Of a stretch of 64,000 nucleotides of DNA, positions 1-9,381 are shown one piece after another. The notes below the pieces were generated by a model, which searched no databases, had not been told where the DNA came from, and saw nothing but the letters and a program-made list of their open reading frames with translations. The stretch is from JABDBE01 sp049585795 (lineage in GTDB: Bacteria > Acidobacteriota > Terriglobia > Terriglobales > Acidobacteriaceae): assembly GCA_049585795.1 (NCBI GenBank), contig JBAVAQ010000112.1, forward strand, positions 124,001 through 188,000, given 5' to 3'. The position numbers and the translations under genes are program-made. The stretch's first letter is position 1; every line of letters starts with the position of its first letter.

Positions 1-892
1 AAGCTTTGGCGGACCACGAACCTTCGCCCGCCGCTTCAAGAACCCCTTGACGTATTTCGGTGCGACGTGCAATCGCGCTCGCCTCGCCTAGATCGAGAGT
101 CAGCTCATACTTGCCCACGACGCTGGGCTGGTTGAAGTTGACCAGGTGTCCACTGGCCTGTAGTCGGGAACGTCCTGAGGTTGCCTTTAACGATTGGACC
201 TCGAGACTGTCTGGACTCAAACTGAAATGAGCTTCTGCCATCCAGGTCGTAGGACGATAGCTCTTCAGCCTGGTATCGATTTTCCCCAGTAGGAGATTCG
301 CGTTGTAGCGCCGATGCAGGAGAGAATAACTCGCATCCGCCGACACGTCGTGAGCGATGAAATCGAAGGGAGTTTTCTGATCGTTCCAGAGGAGTTCGCC
401 CTGGCGCACTTCGAACTGAGTGATGGAAACCGAAAACAGTTGCTCGATCGATGTTCTCGTTGACCTCTTTACCTTAGGCTCTGGTTGATTGGTAGTGCCG
501 TCCGGATAAAGGACGATGTGAACCACGGGGTGGTCAAGCACGAGAGACGAAAAGCCAAGTTCAGTTTCCAGAACGGAGATGACTCTGACTCGCGCGACGA
601 TCCGGTCCACATGAGCGTATGGAACTTCCCCCACGGCTTCATGCCCATGAACAGTAAGGTTGCGAATGTCGATCTGAAATCGGAACGGTATAGTGTGAAT
701 CCCGCCAAGATCGACACGGCCCCCCGTGATTCGCTCCAACTCCGCAACCGCCCGGCGGCGGACCAAGATCTGGAAGGAATCGGTGGTCATGTACCACGCG
801 AGAGCTCCAAGGCAGAGCAACACCACCAGTCCCGCAAGCAGCAGATAATTCCGCACCCTGCGCCAACCCGGCTTGGCGCTGGGCTCAGTCAT
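1..892 (-). CDS. TamB/AsmA-like envelope protein, N-terminal part (truncated by window edge)
   Basis: An open frame starts with ATG at 892 and stays open to position 1, so only about 297 N-terminal residues are visible. It begins with a short basic stretch and one hydrophobic segment (about residues 13-30), followed by beta-rich sequence with no catalytic motif. This is the layout of TamB/AsmA-type proteins, which are anchored in the inner membrane and span the periplasm to move lipids or assist outer-membrane protein assembly. The ATG overlaps the stop of the SurA-like gene by 4 nt (ATGA), which implies translational coupling. Position behind a BamA-type gene supports the TamB reading, since BamA/TamA-type and TamB genes commonly pair. 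The start is inferred from this overlap. The family call rests on topology and context; the diagnostic C-terminal domain lies outside the window. Confidence 0.72.
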   Translation of the reverse strand, partial: MTEPSAKPGWRRVRNYLLLAGLVVLLCLGALAWYMTTDSFQILVRRRAVAELERITGGRVDLGGIHTIPFRFQIDIRNLTVHGHEAVGEVPYAHVDRIVARVRVISVLETELGFSSLVLDHPVVHIVLYPDGTTNQPEPKVKRSTRTSIEQLFSVSITQFEVRQGELLWNDQKTPFDFIAHDVSADASYSLLHRRYNANLLLGKIDTRLKSYRPTTWMAEAHFSLSPDSLEVQSLKATSGRSRLQASGHLVNFNQPSVVGKYELTLDLGEASAIARRTEIRQGVLEAAGEGSWSAKA

Positions 893-1578
893 CGCAACTC
901 GGCCCCGGACTCCAGTGTTCCGATCTCAGTGCGGATTTGGCTACCAGAACGCAGATCCTGCAACCACGCAACCAGTAATTGGTTCATCTTTTGTTGGGTG
1001 AGTAATTCCCGGATTTTCGGAGTGACTTCCGCGAGTGGAACCTTTTCGGCGCCCGACTGCCGGAGCTGAGGAAGAAGCTCCTGGTTGTAATAACTCTCAA
1101 TGCTCTTGGAATCGATGACCACGTTAGGCCGTAATCGGGAGTCCACCAGACCCATCAGATCACAGTGCAGGGCGACTCGCTTCTTAAGTTCCTTTTCGGT
1201 TAAGCCATAGCGGTTCAGGGCATCTTGCCACGCAGCGTCAGCTTCTGCTGACGCATAGCGTTTGCGAATTTCCTGAATGTTCCTCTCCAGTTCTTCGCTG
1301 CTGGCGTGCGGAAAACCCGAAGAGCGCATTTGCTCGCGCAATAACTCCTGGTCGATCAGGTGGTCCAATGCGGCCTTGCGATCCCCTGCTCGCACCTGGT
1401 CGAGCGGGCGGCCAGCGACGAACGCTTCATAGCGCACGGCATCCTCCCACTCGCTTTGCAAGATGACGTGATTGTTTACTGTGGCAACGATGCGATCCAA
1501 AAGATCGCCCGCCCTTGCCGGCGAGGCAATCGCGAGCAGCAATAGACAGCCAGTAAAAATCCAACTTTTTTGATTCAT
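889..1578 (-). CDS. SurA-like periplasmic chaperone without PPIase domain
   Basis: 229 residues. A signal peptide (MNQKSWIFTGCLLLLAIA, cleavage after SPARA) is followed by a SurA N-domain-like helical region beginning with DLLDRIVATVNNHVILQSEW, the usual opening of SurA-type chaperones. About 190 mature residues leave no room for the parvulin PPIase domains of classical SurA (about 430 aa), so this is a chaperone-only form. Probable role: holding unfolded outer-membrane proteins in the periplasm for the BamA encoded just upstream. Its ATG overlaps the bamA stop by one nucleotide (TGATG) and its stop overlaps the TamB-like start by four, so the three genes look like one translationally coupled operon. 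Exact clients cannot be told from sequence. Confidence 0.82.
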   Translation of the reverse strand: MNQKSWIFTGCLLLLAIASPARAGDLLDRIVATVNNHVILQSEWEDAVRYEAFVAGRPLDQVRAGDRKAALDHLIDQELLREQMRSSGFPHASSEELERNIQEIRKRYASAEADAAWQDALNRYGLTEKELKKRVALHCDLMGLVDSRLRPNVVIDSKSIESYYNQELLPQLRQSGAEKVPLAEVTPKIRELLTQQKMNQLLVAWLQDLRSGSQIRTEIGTLESGAELR

Positions 1579-4500
1579 CAGAAGCTCTGTCCAATACTAA
1601 AGTAAACGTTGAAATGTGGCGCGTGCTGCGGTACGAAAGTGCTCGTCTGCTGCCCCGCGCTATTGGTGACCGTTTGGGTGCTGGGAAACGCCGGTGGATT
1701 AAGATTGTACCCGAAATCAAAACTCACCGGACCGATCGGCGTCTTGTAGCGCAGCCCGACCCCGACCGCATGCGAGATATAACTATAGTCGCACTGGCTG
1801 GCAGTGCTTTGCTGCAAACAGAGTTGGGGGTCCTTCTGATGCCAGCGCAACAGGTTGTTCAACATATCCTGGCCGTTGGTGAAGATATTTCCGGCATCTT
1901 CGAAAATGACGAAGCTCATATTGTCCTGGACGTACGGTAGGGTCGTTGGGGGAAAACGCAGTTCCAGGTTATTCAGGAAAAGCGCGCTTCCGCCGACGGG
2001 AAACCCGGTTATCGGGTCGCGGGGACCTGCCTGATTCAACCCGAATCCTCGATGAGAGTTGCCGCCTCCGGTGAAAAACCGCTCTGCCAGGGGAATGACC
2101 GTCGTACCCGGACAACTGGTTTGCGTTGGGTTTGGACATGCTTGTCCAGGGGGGAGGATTACCGTATTCCCGAAGGTGCTCTCGAGTCCGACTCGCAATG
2201 AACGCGCGAAGACGAATTTCTTGTCTTGCGGCCGGTTCTTGCCGAATGCGTAGTAGGTGGAATTCTGGGTGAGAATGCTGCTGAAGTTTGCCTCCGAACC
2301 GAAGTAGCCGGACGCGACTGCCGCGTCCACTGTGGTGTAGCTGCCCTTGGTGGTTTCCAGATTGTTATCGCGCTTGTTGCGAATCCAGGTGAATCCAGGT
2401 TCGCCCACGCGCACCGGCAGGGAAAGCAACGGAATTTGGTCGGGGCTGATGTCGATATTGGTGGCTTTCACCCGGCGATAAGTGAAGCGATACGCCATAG
2501 TGGTAGCTTTGCTGATGGTTTCTTCCGCTTGTACCGAACCTTCCAGGCGCTGCGAGGTGAATGTGGTGACGTCAATCGTATTGTCGTAGAAAGCTGTTAA
2601 GGATAGCTTCCAATTCTGACTGTTGAACCAACGCGGAGCGGTGTAGCTAACCAGGCCGCGCTGCTCCAGGCTGCCAACATCCGATTTGAATGTAATGGTG
2701 TGATCGCGGCCGCGAAAATTGAGACGAGTCACGCTGAGCGAGACGCGTGGGCTCACTCCGGTTTGGCCCTTCGCCTGGTTGCTGCCCACGGCTGAAGGCT
2801 GGCCGGTCTGAAATTCCAAGCCCACGCCGTAGTTGAAGGTGTAGCGCTTGGCTTCCTCAACGTCGACTAAGACATTCTTTTCTGGTTCAGTGCCGTTCGG
2901 ATTTTGCACCGCCGTACCCACCTGGCTGAAGATGCCGAGGTCGTAGAGGCGCTGCTGGGTTTGCAGCATGTCGACCTGGCTGAGCGGATCGCCGGGTTTA
3001 ACCCTCAATTCGCGTTGCACAACAAAGGGCTTGGTGTAGTTCAATCCCGAAACGAACACGTTATCCACGAAAACCTGCTCGCCTTCCTGGATCTTGAAAG
3101 TTACATCCATGCGATTGGGTTCGCCCGGCATTGGTTTGGCTGACGCCTCGAAACTGGCGTTAGGAAATCCGTGATTGAAATAGTAGTTCAGAAGATTGTC
3201 ACGGTCCTGCGCAATGTCGTATTCAGAAAAAGGCTCTCCCACCGCTGTATTGATCTCGGAAGCGAGGGCTTTCTCTGGGAAAGCCTGATTGCCCTCCATA
3301 TGGAACGCTCCTACCAGGATTTGGGGACCCTCGTCCACCGAGACTTTAAGGACAAGATCGTTTTCATGGCCTTGGTAGTCGTCCGTCACAGTGCTGGTGA
3401 TCTTGACTTGCTGGAAGCCGTTGGCGCGGTAAAGGTCCTCCATCCCATGAATGTCAGTGCTGAGCAAGGCCTGGCTGTAGCGGCCACGGGATTGGAAGCG
3501 TTCTGCTGCATGCACCTGCATGCGGGACAGCAGGCGGTCCGTCATGAAGTATTTGTTTCCCGTAAATTCAATCCTTACCAACCTGTGCCGCGCCCCCGGA
3601 TCGATCACATAAATAATCTGCAGCGCGTTTCCGGCCTCATCCCGACGTTCCTTCATTCCAATCTTGGCATCGAAATATCCCCGACTCTGCAGATAATTGA
3701 GCAGATTGCGACGGCCTTCATTCAGCAGATCCTCATCCACTGCATTTTCTTCGAAGATCGGAACATTCTGTTTGAGCACGCTGCGTTTGATCTTGAATCC
3801 TTCCGCAATGACCTGTACCTTAGGTCCGGGGACAATGTCAAAGGTGTAATCCACGACGTTCTCCGACTCGCGGTAGGACTTCTTCGCTACCGACACTTGG
3901 GCCAGCAAGCGATTCTGTTTCTGATATTTCTTGCGCAATCGATCCAGTGCATTGCTTACACGCAGCACGGAAACAGGATCGCCAGTGTGCATTTTCGCAA
4001 TCTTCTGAATCTCACCCGGCGAAAATCCCGGATTGCCTGTAGTAGTCACACTTCCGACACGAGCTTGCGGCCCTGGATCGATTTGAAAGAGGATGTCGAC
4101 CTGCTGCCTCGCCGGATTCTTGTGTTCTCCTTCAGTGACCGAGGAGCGATAGTAGCCGTTCTCATGCATAAGCTGCTTGATGTTGGTGAGAGCTTGCTCG
4201 ATTTGATCGGAAGTGAAGAGCTCTCCCAGTTGGAGTTTCGAGGCATTGACCACCTGCCCAGCGGTGGGCCGGCTCGGGACACCTTGCACGTCAACCCGCC
4301 CTACGAAGTAATTCGGGGTGGTAAAGAACGATAAGTCAACTTTGCCATCGCGGGTTCGCTCTCCCTCAGCCCGGATATCGACAAAGCTCCCAGTACGATG
4401 AAGCGCGTGAATGCTTTCACGGAGGGTTTCACGGTCCAGCGGCTGGCCTACTTTTTGGGGTATGAGTTCGCGCAGACGCTTCTGATCGACCGCGGAGGAG

Positions 4501-4712
4501 ATATCGGGCCAGCTTATGTCCGCCACGATGAGCCCCTCATACCGCGCCATGGCGTCTTCGGCCGCTGTAGCGGGAGATTGGGCTTCGGCGGACTGACCCT
4601 CCTTTTGCGTTTCCCCCGCTTGCTGGGGGGATTCGGCAGACGCTTGCACGGCCCACAGCGCCGTGAGCGCCAGCGCAATCAGGGATGTCGACAAAGTCCC
4701 CCTCAGCCGCAA
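1578..4712 (-). CDS. bamA: BamA/TamA-family Omp85 outer-membrane assembly protein
   Basis: 1044 residues, longer than E. coli BamA (about 810). A signal peptide ends at about ASA-E27. Seven consecutive POTRA-like units can be traced between about residues 55 and 640, each with the helix-strand pattern and a closing 'G' strand such as VGRVDVQG, ARVGSVTTTG, HRLVRIEFTG, ILVGAFHMEG and VFVDNVFVSG. A C-terminal 16-stranded-barrel-sized region follows, with RGFGLNQAGPRD near the conserved lid/strand region and a terminal aromatic (GQSF), the usual outer-membrane insertion signature. Function: insertion of beta-barrel proteins into the outer membrane. It heads the operon with the SurA-like and TamB-like genes. 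The POTRA count was made by eye and could be off by one. TamA-like function is possible given the TamB-like neighbour. Confidence 0.9.
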   Translation of the reverse strand: MRLRGTLSTSLIALALTALWAVQASAESPQQAGETQKEGQSAEAQSPATAAEDAMARYEGLIVADISWPDISSAVDQKRLRELIPQKVGQPLDRETLRESIHALHRTGSFVDIRAEGERTRDGKVDLSFFTTPNYFVGRVDVQGVPSRPTAGQVVNASKLQLGELFTSDQIEQALTNIKQLMHENGYYRSSVTEGEHKNPARQQVDILFQIDPGPQARVGSVTTTGNPGFSPGEIQKIAKMHTGDPVSVLRVSNALDRLRKKYQKQNRLLAQVSVAKKSYRESENVVDYTFDIVPGPKVQVIAEGFKIKRSVLKQNVPIFEENAVDEDLLNEGRRNLLNYLQSRGYFDAKIGMKERRDEAGNALQIIYVIDPGARHRLVRIEFTGNKYFMTDRLLSRMQVHAAERFQSRGRYSQALLSTDIHGMEDLYRANGFQQVKITSTVTDDYQGHENDLVLKVSVDEGPQILVGAFHMEGNQAFPEKALASEINTAVGEPFSEYDIAQDRDNLLNYYFNHGFPNASFEASAKPMPGEPNRMDVTFKIQEGEQVFVDNVFVSGLNYTKPFVVQRELRVKPGDPLSQVDMLQTQQRLYDLGIFSQVGTAVQNPNGTEPEKNVLVDVEEAKRYTFNYGVGLEFQTGQPSAVGSNQAKGQTGVSPRVSLSVTRLNFRGRDHTITFKSDVGSLEQRGLVSYTAPRWFNSQNWKLSLTAFYDNTIDVTTFTSQRLEGSVQAEETISKATTMAYRFTYRRVKATNIDISPDQIPLLSLPVRVGEPGFTWIRNKRDNNLETTKGSYTTVDAAVASGYFGSEANFSSILTQNSTYYAFGKNRPQDKKFVFARSLRVGLESTFGNTVILPPGQACPNPTQTSCPGTTVIPLAERFFTGGGNSHRGFGLNQAGPRDPITGFPVGGSALFLNNLELRFPPTTLPYVQDNMSFVIFEDAGNIFTNGQDMLNNLLRWHQKDPQLCLQQSTASQCDYSYISHAVGVGLRYKTPIGPVSFDFGYNLNPPAFPSTQTVTNSAGQQTSTFVPQHAPHFNVYFSIGQSF

Positions 4713-4893
4713 ACTGGCTCCCTCTGTAAAATGTGATTGGCTAATCCGTTCGATGAATCCGTACCGAGCAATGTTGTATTTTACGCATGGACTTCAGGGC
4801 GTGCTTTTTCTCGACACCTGAAGTTCGCATTGGAAACCCGCCTCCGCGACTGTTTCGAAAACAGCGTGGCATCTATCATAATGGTTTGGACGC

Positions 4894-5928
4894 GTGGAAC
4901 TGATGACCTCTTTGGAACGGGACGAAAGATATTCGCGGCAGGTGCTTTTCCGTGGGGTAGGAGCTGAAGGCCAGCGCAAGCTGAACGCCTCGCACATTAC
5001 CATCGTCGGCTGCGGCGCCACTGGCTCCGCGCTCGCTTCCCTGCTTGCGCGCGCGGGCGTAGGCACTATCCGGATCGTTGACCGCGATTACGTAGAGCCC
5101 AGCAATCTGCAACGGCAATCCCTTTTTGATGAAGCCGATGCCACCGAGTCCTTGCCAAAGGCAATCGCTGCGGCCAGAAAAATCGCGGCTTTCAATTCTG
5201 AAATCGTGGTTGAGCCCCATGTCGCCGATCTGACGCCGACCGATATAGAAACGCTGTTCCAAGGGACACAACTCATTCTCGACGGCACCGACAACTTTGA
5301 GACCCGCTATCTTATCAACGATTTTGCGGTGAAGAATTCTGTACCTTGGATCTACACGGCTGCTGTGGGCAGTTACGGCGTGACGCTGAACGTGCTTCCT
5401 GGCAAGACGTCGTGTCTGACTTGCATTTTCTCCGATCCTCCGCAGGGGACTTTTGAAACCTGCGAGACGGCTGGAATCCTGAACTCAGCGGTCAACCTGG
5501 TCGCTTCGATTGCGGCTACGGAGGCCGTAAAACTGTTGGTTGGAGCCGACGAGTGGCTGCGGCGCACGTTGCTCTCCTTCGATGTGTGGCGGAATGAACG
5601 CGCCGAGGTTGCGGCCGATAAGCCCCGCCCGGGTTGCCGAACCTGCGGGGAACATGAATTCCCCAACCTCGCTGGCGTAGGCCGTCCACATATTACGTTG
5701 TGCGGACGCAACTCCGTGCAGATTCACGAACGCGACCGCCCGGTGGATTTGGCGGAGATGAGCGAACGCCTGAAGCCGCTTGGCACGGTGCGCCACAACG
5801 ACTTTGTTTTGAAGTTCTGGAACGAGCCCTATGAAATGACACTGTTCCCTGACGGGCGCGCCATCATCAAGGGGACCACCGATAAGACTATAGCCAGAAG
5901 TCTCTACGCCCGCTACGTCGGATCGTAA
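4894..5928 (+). CDS. ThiF/MoeB/HesA-family adenylyltransferase (E1-like)
   Basis: 344 residues. The Rossmann ATP-binding motif GCGATG lies at 39-44, the Arg-containing NLQRQ at 71-75, and two zinc-binding Cys pairs at C174/C177 (CLTC) and C247/C250 (CRTC). A conserved Cys (C189, FETCE) matches the E1-like catalytic region. Such enzymes adenylate the C-terminal Gly-Gly of a small sulfur-carrier protein (ThiS or MoaD) for thiamine or molybdopterin synthesis. A C-terminal extension of about 80 residues carries a small beta-rich domain. No carrier-protein gene is adjacent, so the exact pathway is open; a thiD gene sits 6 kb away but is not linked. It is divergent from bamA. ATG 4894 and ATG 4903 are both possible starts. 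Confidence 0.88.
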   Translation: MELMTSLERDERYSRQVLFRGVGAEGQRKLNASHITIVGCGATGSALASLLARAGVGTIRIVDRDYVEPSNLQRQSLFDEADATESLPKAIAAARKIAAFNSEIVVEPHVADLTPTDIETLFQGTQLILDGTDNFETRYLINDFAVKNSVPWIYTAAVGSYGVTLNVLPGKTSCLTCIFSDPPQGTFETCETAGILNSAVNLVASIAATEAVKLLVGADEWLRRTLLSFDVWRNERAEVAADKPRPGCRTCGEHEFPNLAGVGRPHITLCGRNSVQIHERDRPVDLAEMSERLKPLGTVRHNDFVLKFWNEPYEMTLFPDGRAIIKGTTDKTIARSLYARYVGS

Positions 5929-5992
5929 TAAAACCCGCGCCCAGAGCCAGGTTTCGGGTTATGATGCTCTCGGAAGTTCTGTGGAGGATCCA

Positions 5993-6547
5993 ATGCGTTC
6001 ACTGAAAACTTTGTCCATGATTTTGTTGCTGTCAGGATTAGCGGCTGCTCAAACAACCGTGATCGGGGGCACGGCGAGTAACTGGGTTCCCGCTTACGGC
6101 GTCTATGCGGCGCCTTTTGTGCCTCTGGTGACCACTCCGTCGGTAACTCTCGCGACGGTATCGCCGTCTGCGGTGGGCGCTAGCAATGCCACCTTTGGAA
6201 ATGTAGCTGGCGCAACCAACGCGACTCTCTCGTTTGTGTCACAACCTCCGGCGGGAGCGTACGCGCAAGCGATCTGGTCCCCTTCATACACCCAGCCGAC
6301 CTGGCTTGGCCCATCTGGGGCTGCCGAGACATCAACCGAACCGGTGGCGGAGGGCAGACCCGTGCGAAGAGCACATGCATTTGACGTGGGCATCGCATCA
6401 TCGCAAGGCGGCGAGAGCGCGACTCACCTGATGGCCAGCTCTACCGGCGCGAAGAAGGCGGGACGCACCTATACCAATCAGGACGTGGATCAAGTCAACC
6501 AGAAAAACGGTACCGTCAAATACGACGGGAAGACGGAACACATCTGA
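5993..6547 (+). CDS. Exported hypothetical protein
   Basis: 184 residues from ATG 5993. I prefer this start to the upstream in-frame GTG at 5981 because GGAGG (5983-5987) sits 5 nt before the ATG. A signal peptide (LKTLSMILLLSGLAAA, cleavage before QTTVIG) is followed by a low-complexity Ala/Val/Thr/Ser-rich region and a more polar C terminus with a TYTNQDVDQVNQKNGTVKYD segment. No recognised domain. The protein is probably periplasmic or surface-located. It is a single gene: the next gene downstream (aroA) is convergent. Confidence 0.7.
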   Translation: MRSLKTLSMILLLSGLAAAQTTVIGGTASNWVPAYGVYAAPFVPLVTTPSVTLATVSPSAVGASNATFGNVAGATNATLSFVSQPPAGAYAQAIWSPSYTQPTWLGPSGAAETSTEPVAEGRPVRRAHAFDVGIASSQGGESATHLMASSTGAKKAGRTYTNQDVDQVNQKNGTVKYDGKTEHI

Positions 6548-6618
6548 AGCTGGCGCGCCGATGCCATTTGAGGTTGGTACGGTTGCGGAAAAACTTCGAA
6601 ATCGGCGACTGGAGCGTT

Positions 6619-6646
6619 GAAGGCGCGGCTCCCAAGTCGCGCCTTC
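6619..6646. terminator. Hairpin between convergent genes, possible terminator
   Basis: Perfect 9-bp stem GAAGGCGCG/CGCGCCTTC with a 10-nt loop, between the 3' end of the exported-protein gene and that of aroA. It is not followed by a clean T-run, so it may instead be a repeat-family hairpin. Confidence 0.4.
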
Positions 6647-6666
6647 AATCATTTAAGACGAATTAC

Positions 6667-6687
6667 GGCACGGCTGGAAGCCGTGCC
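6667..6687. repeat. Dispersed palindrome, family C
   Basis: GGCACGGCT-GGA-AGCCGTGCC followed by CTTTC. The same design (GGCACG, arms, CGTGCC then CTT) recurs at 35114-35133, which suggests a dispersed palindromic repeat rather than a gene-specific signal. Confidence 0.55.
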
Positions 6688-6725
6688 CTTTCAAAACTCA
6701 GGCTCCGCTGCGGCTACACGCCGCC

Positions 6726-8027
6726 TCACCTTTGCGATAAACCTTCCAGCGCTGCGAAGAATCCCGGGCACGAGATCACGGCCGCATCAGCCCGGCGAAT
6801 CGTGGTTTCACCTTCCGCGCGCAAAGCGGCGACGGCAAACGCCATCGCGATCCGATGATCGCCAAAAGAATCTATCTCGGCTCCGTGCAGACTCTGTCTG
6901 CCTGGAATCTTGATTCCATCTTCGCGTTCTTCCAGTTCCGCGCCCATAGCTCGTAGATTCGTCGCAATGGCTGCAATCCGATCCGATTCTTTCACCCGCA
7001 GCTCCTTGGCATCGCGAACTTCGATCCCATTCGTGGTATAAGGCGCAATCGCGGCCAGCACCGGAATCTCGTCAATCAACGCCGCTGTATCTGCGCCAAC
7101 GATCGTGGCTCCGCGCAGATCTCGTCCGTCGACTTCCGCTGTGCCGACCAGTTCTCCGTGTCTGTCTGCCAATTCCGCAACCGAAATGCCGACCCCCATC
7201 AATATCAATATGTCGAGCAATCGGGCGCGCGTGGGATTCATCAGCAAATCGCTGATCAGCAGCCGCGATCCAGGAAACAGTGCCGCGGCACAAAGAAAAA
7301 AAGCAGCGGTTGAAAGATCGCCTGGGATTTCCGCCTCGATCGGGTGTAGCTTCTGTCCAGCTGTAACTCGTGCTTGATTGCCGTGCTGGCTGACCTCTGC
7401 GCCGAATGCGCGCAGCGCCAGTTCCCCGTGGTCTCGGGTCCGAACCGGTTCTTCCACGCGAGTTTCGCCTTGGGCAAACAATCCTGCGAAAAGCAAAGCC
7501 GATTTCACCTGCGCGCTGGCAACGGGCATGTTGTAGTCGATCGCGTGCAAATGCGCGCCCGTAACGTGCAGCGGCGGACGGCCTCCATCCGTGGCGGCGA
7601 TCTTGGCGCCCATCGCTTCGAGGGGCGAAATAATTCGCGCCATCGGTCGCCTCGAAAGCGATTCGTCGCCCATGAGCTCGCAGCTAAATTCCTGCCCGGC
7701 CAGAATGCCGCTCAGCATGCGCATGGTTGATCCCGAATTGCCGCAGTCCAGCGGCATCTTCGGTGCCCGTAGCTGAGGCCCGTGTCCGTGGATCAGTACC
7801 GCATTTCCCTTGCGTTGGAACTCGACTCCGAGCCCGGCGAGACAACTCAAAGTACTGGCGCAATCGGCTCCGGTAGAAAAATTCTCCAGCCGCGTGGTCC
7901 CTTCTGCAATGGCAGCCAACATGGCGTAGCGGTGAGAGATGGACTTGTCCCCCGGCAGACGGAGCGCGCCCGCAATGTTCCGTGCCGGGCGAACCACGAC
8001 CGCGGAATCTGTTGTTTGGGCGGACAT
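6726..8027 (-). CDS. aroA: 3-phosphoshikimate 1-carboxyvinyltransferase (EPSP synthase)
   Basis: 433 residues, the normal family length. It catalyses transfer of enolpyruvate from PEP to shikimate-3-phosphate, the sixth step of the shikimate pathway to aromatic amino acids, in the cytoplasm. Diagnostic motifs: LPGDKSISHR (residues 24-33, Lys28 binds PEP/S3P), the GNSGSTMRML phosphate-binding segment, the DEIPVLA segment with the catalytic Asp, and KESDRI near the C terminus. It stands alone, convergent with the exported-protein gene, and is not in a visible aro operon. Confidence 0.97.
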   Translation of the reverse strand: MSAQTTDSAVVVRPARNIAGALRLPGDKSISHRYAMLAAIAEGTTRLENFSTGADCASTLSCLAGLGVEFQRKGNAVLIHGHGPQLRAPKMPLDCGNSGSTMRMLSGILAGQEFSCELMGDESLSRRPMARIISPLEAMGAKIAATDGGRPPLHVTGAHLHAIDYNMPVASAQVKSALLFAGLFAQGETRVEEPVRTRDHGELALRAFGAEVSQHGNQARVTAGQKLHPIEAEIPGDLSTAAFFLCAAALFPGSRLLISDLLMNPTRARLLDILILMGVGISVAELADRHGELVGTAEVDGRDLRGATIVGADTAALIDEIPVLAAIAPYTTNGIEVRDAKELRVKESDRIAAIATNLRAMGAELEEREDGIKIPGRQSLHGAEIDSFGDHRIAMAFAVAALRAEGETTIRRADAAVISCPGFFAALEGLSQR

Positions 8028-8120
8028 CTGTCACTCAATATAACGGAAAAAGAGTGCGAAGCTTCGACTCGTTAGCGGGAAGGATCAAAGCACCGTCGGA
8101 AGTCGCTCACGATCAATTCT

Positions 8121-8528
8121 CTAGACCATCGCCTTGGCTTCTGCGGTTGCTTCTTGCAGAATTTCAGTTGGCACTTCCTTGATGCTTACGTGGAATTCGA
8201 ACATTGGCGTTTCACTTCCGCGACCCCAGCGGCTCACTTCCCAGTGAGCGCGTAAGAACTTGACGTCCGTGTGCCCGGTCAAATCCAGCAGCAGAGGATG
8301 TTGCGCCTGGTAAAACTTCTGAGGAAAGTTCGTCAAAGATTTTGGGCCCCAGGTTGTGCTGTCAGCCGATCCGTAAATGCTGACGTCCAACGATTCCTGC
8401 TCAACGATGCCGGTGATGTTAAGGCTAAGAAGAAAAACGCGGTTCTTCGCGCTGCTAACGTCCACCGCCGGACCATCGCCCTTGGCATTGACCACGGTTT
8501 TTTCCGGGACTAGAAAGTTATCAATCAT
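8121..8528 (-). CDS. Conserved-looking hypothetical protein, beta-rich
   Basis: 135 residues, no signal peptide and no membrane segment. The sequence is beta-rich with hydrophobic/polar alternation (VFLLSLNITGIVE, SLDVSIYGSADSTTW) ending in a charged helix (EVPTEILQEATAEAKAM). It resembles small jelly-roll-like proteins, but I do not recognise the family. ATG at 8528. It lies 38 nt downstream of the alpha/beta-hydrolase stop codon's far side and reads in the same direction, so it could be the last gene of a run PspC - hydrolase - this gene. Confidence 0.65.
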   Translation of the reverse strand: MIDNFLVPEKTVVNAKGDGPAVDVSSAKNRVFLLSLNITGIVEQESLDVSIYGSADSTTWGPKSLTNFPQKFYQAQHPLLLDLTGHTDVKFLRAHWEVSRWGRGSETPMFEFHVSIKEVPTEILQEATAEAKAMV

Positions 8529-8567
8529 GGCGCGAGCATTGTAACAAAATGAACTTCAGCGCGTTCC

Positions 8568-9368
8568 CTAAACTCCCGTTGTCGTATCAAGAAACTGGCG
8601 AAGCAGTTTGCCTACCTCCTCGGGCTGCTCCCATGGAGAATAGTGCCCCGCCTTCGCGATGACCTTGATCTGACTGCCGGATAGGTTTTGCCGCATCAAT
8701 TCTGCCTCAGCCAGTCCGGTAACAACGTCTTCGTCCCCGGTCACAAGCAGGGTGGGCACGTTGATGGTCTTCAGCGTCTCCACCGAATCCTGACGCACCG
8801 CCATCCCTCGCTGCACCATGGCCACATCTTCGGGCGACATGGTCCGCATCATACGCAGCGCTCCTTCAACCAGGTCAGGACGGGCTGTGCGGGTCGTTTT
8901 TCCCAGCAGCTTTGGGATCATGCTTTGGAAGAACAACTCGGTGCCGCGCTCCATCACATAGGTCGCGGCCTGTAGCCGTACCGACCGCGCCTCGGGAGTA
9001 TCGGCCTGGGCCTTGGTGTTGCACAGAACGAGTCCGTTCACCCGCTCGCGATATTTCCGCCAGAATTCGAACAACACGTAGCCCCCAATCGAGACTCCCA
9101 CGATCGTAGCCCGTCGCACTTCTTCATGGTCGAGCACTCGAGCGAGATCAGCGGCGTGCTTTTCCATGGTAGCGGGACCGTCACCGACCCCAGACTCCCC
9201 ATGCCCGCGCAGATCAGGAAGAATCAAGCGATAGCGAGTGATCAACGCCTGCGCGGCTGGCTTCCATACATCATGATTTGCCGGAAAAGGATGGAGCAAA
9301 ACGACCGGTGGGCCGCTGCCAAGAACTTCGTAGAATATTTCGGCGTCGTCGCTTCTGATTCGCGGCAT
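8568..9368 (-). CDS. Alpha/beta-fold hydrolase
   Basis: 266 residues from ATG 9368. A longer in-frame start at 9449 would overlap the PspC gene and add an Arg/Ser-rich tail, so it was rejected. The fold opens with VVLLHPFPANHDVW (oxyanion-hole HP motif). The nucleophile elbow is VGVSIGG, the acidic residue is in TGDEDVVT and the catalytic His in KAGHYSPWEQP. This composition is typical of esterase/enol-lactonase-like hydrolases of about 260 aa (3-oxoadipate enol-lactonase-like proteins). The substrate is unknown. It starts 13 nt after the PspC gene stop, so the two are probably co-transcribed. Confidence 0.85.
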   Translation of the reverse strand: MPRIRSDDAEIFYEVLGSGPPVVLLHPFPANHDVWKPAAQALITRYRLILPDLRGHGESGVGDGPATMEKHAADLARVLDHEEVRRATIVGVSIGGYVLFEFWRKYRERVNGLVLCNTKAQADTPEARSVRLQAATYVMERGTELFFQSMIPKLLGKTTRTARPDLVEGALRMMRTMSPEDVAMVQRGMAVRQDSVETLKTINVPTLLVTGDEDVVTGLAEAELMRQNLSGSQIKVIAKAGHYSPWEQPEEVGKLLRQFLDTTTGV

Positions 9369-9381
9369 TGCGGGAATCGCG

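Noticed and set aside
1360..4736. Plus-strand frames across the bamA operon
   Set aside because: They are antisense shadows of a clearly real minus-strand gene.
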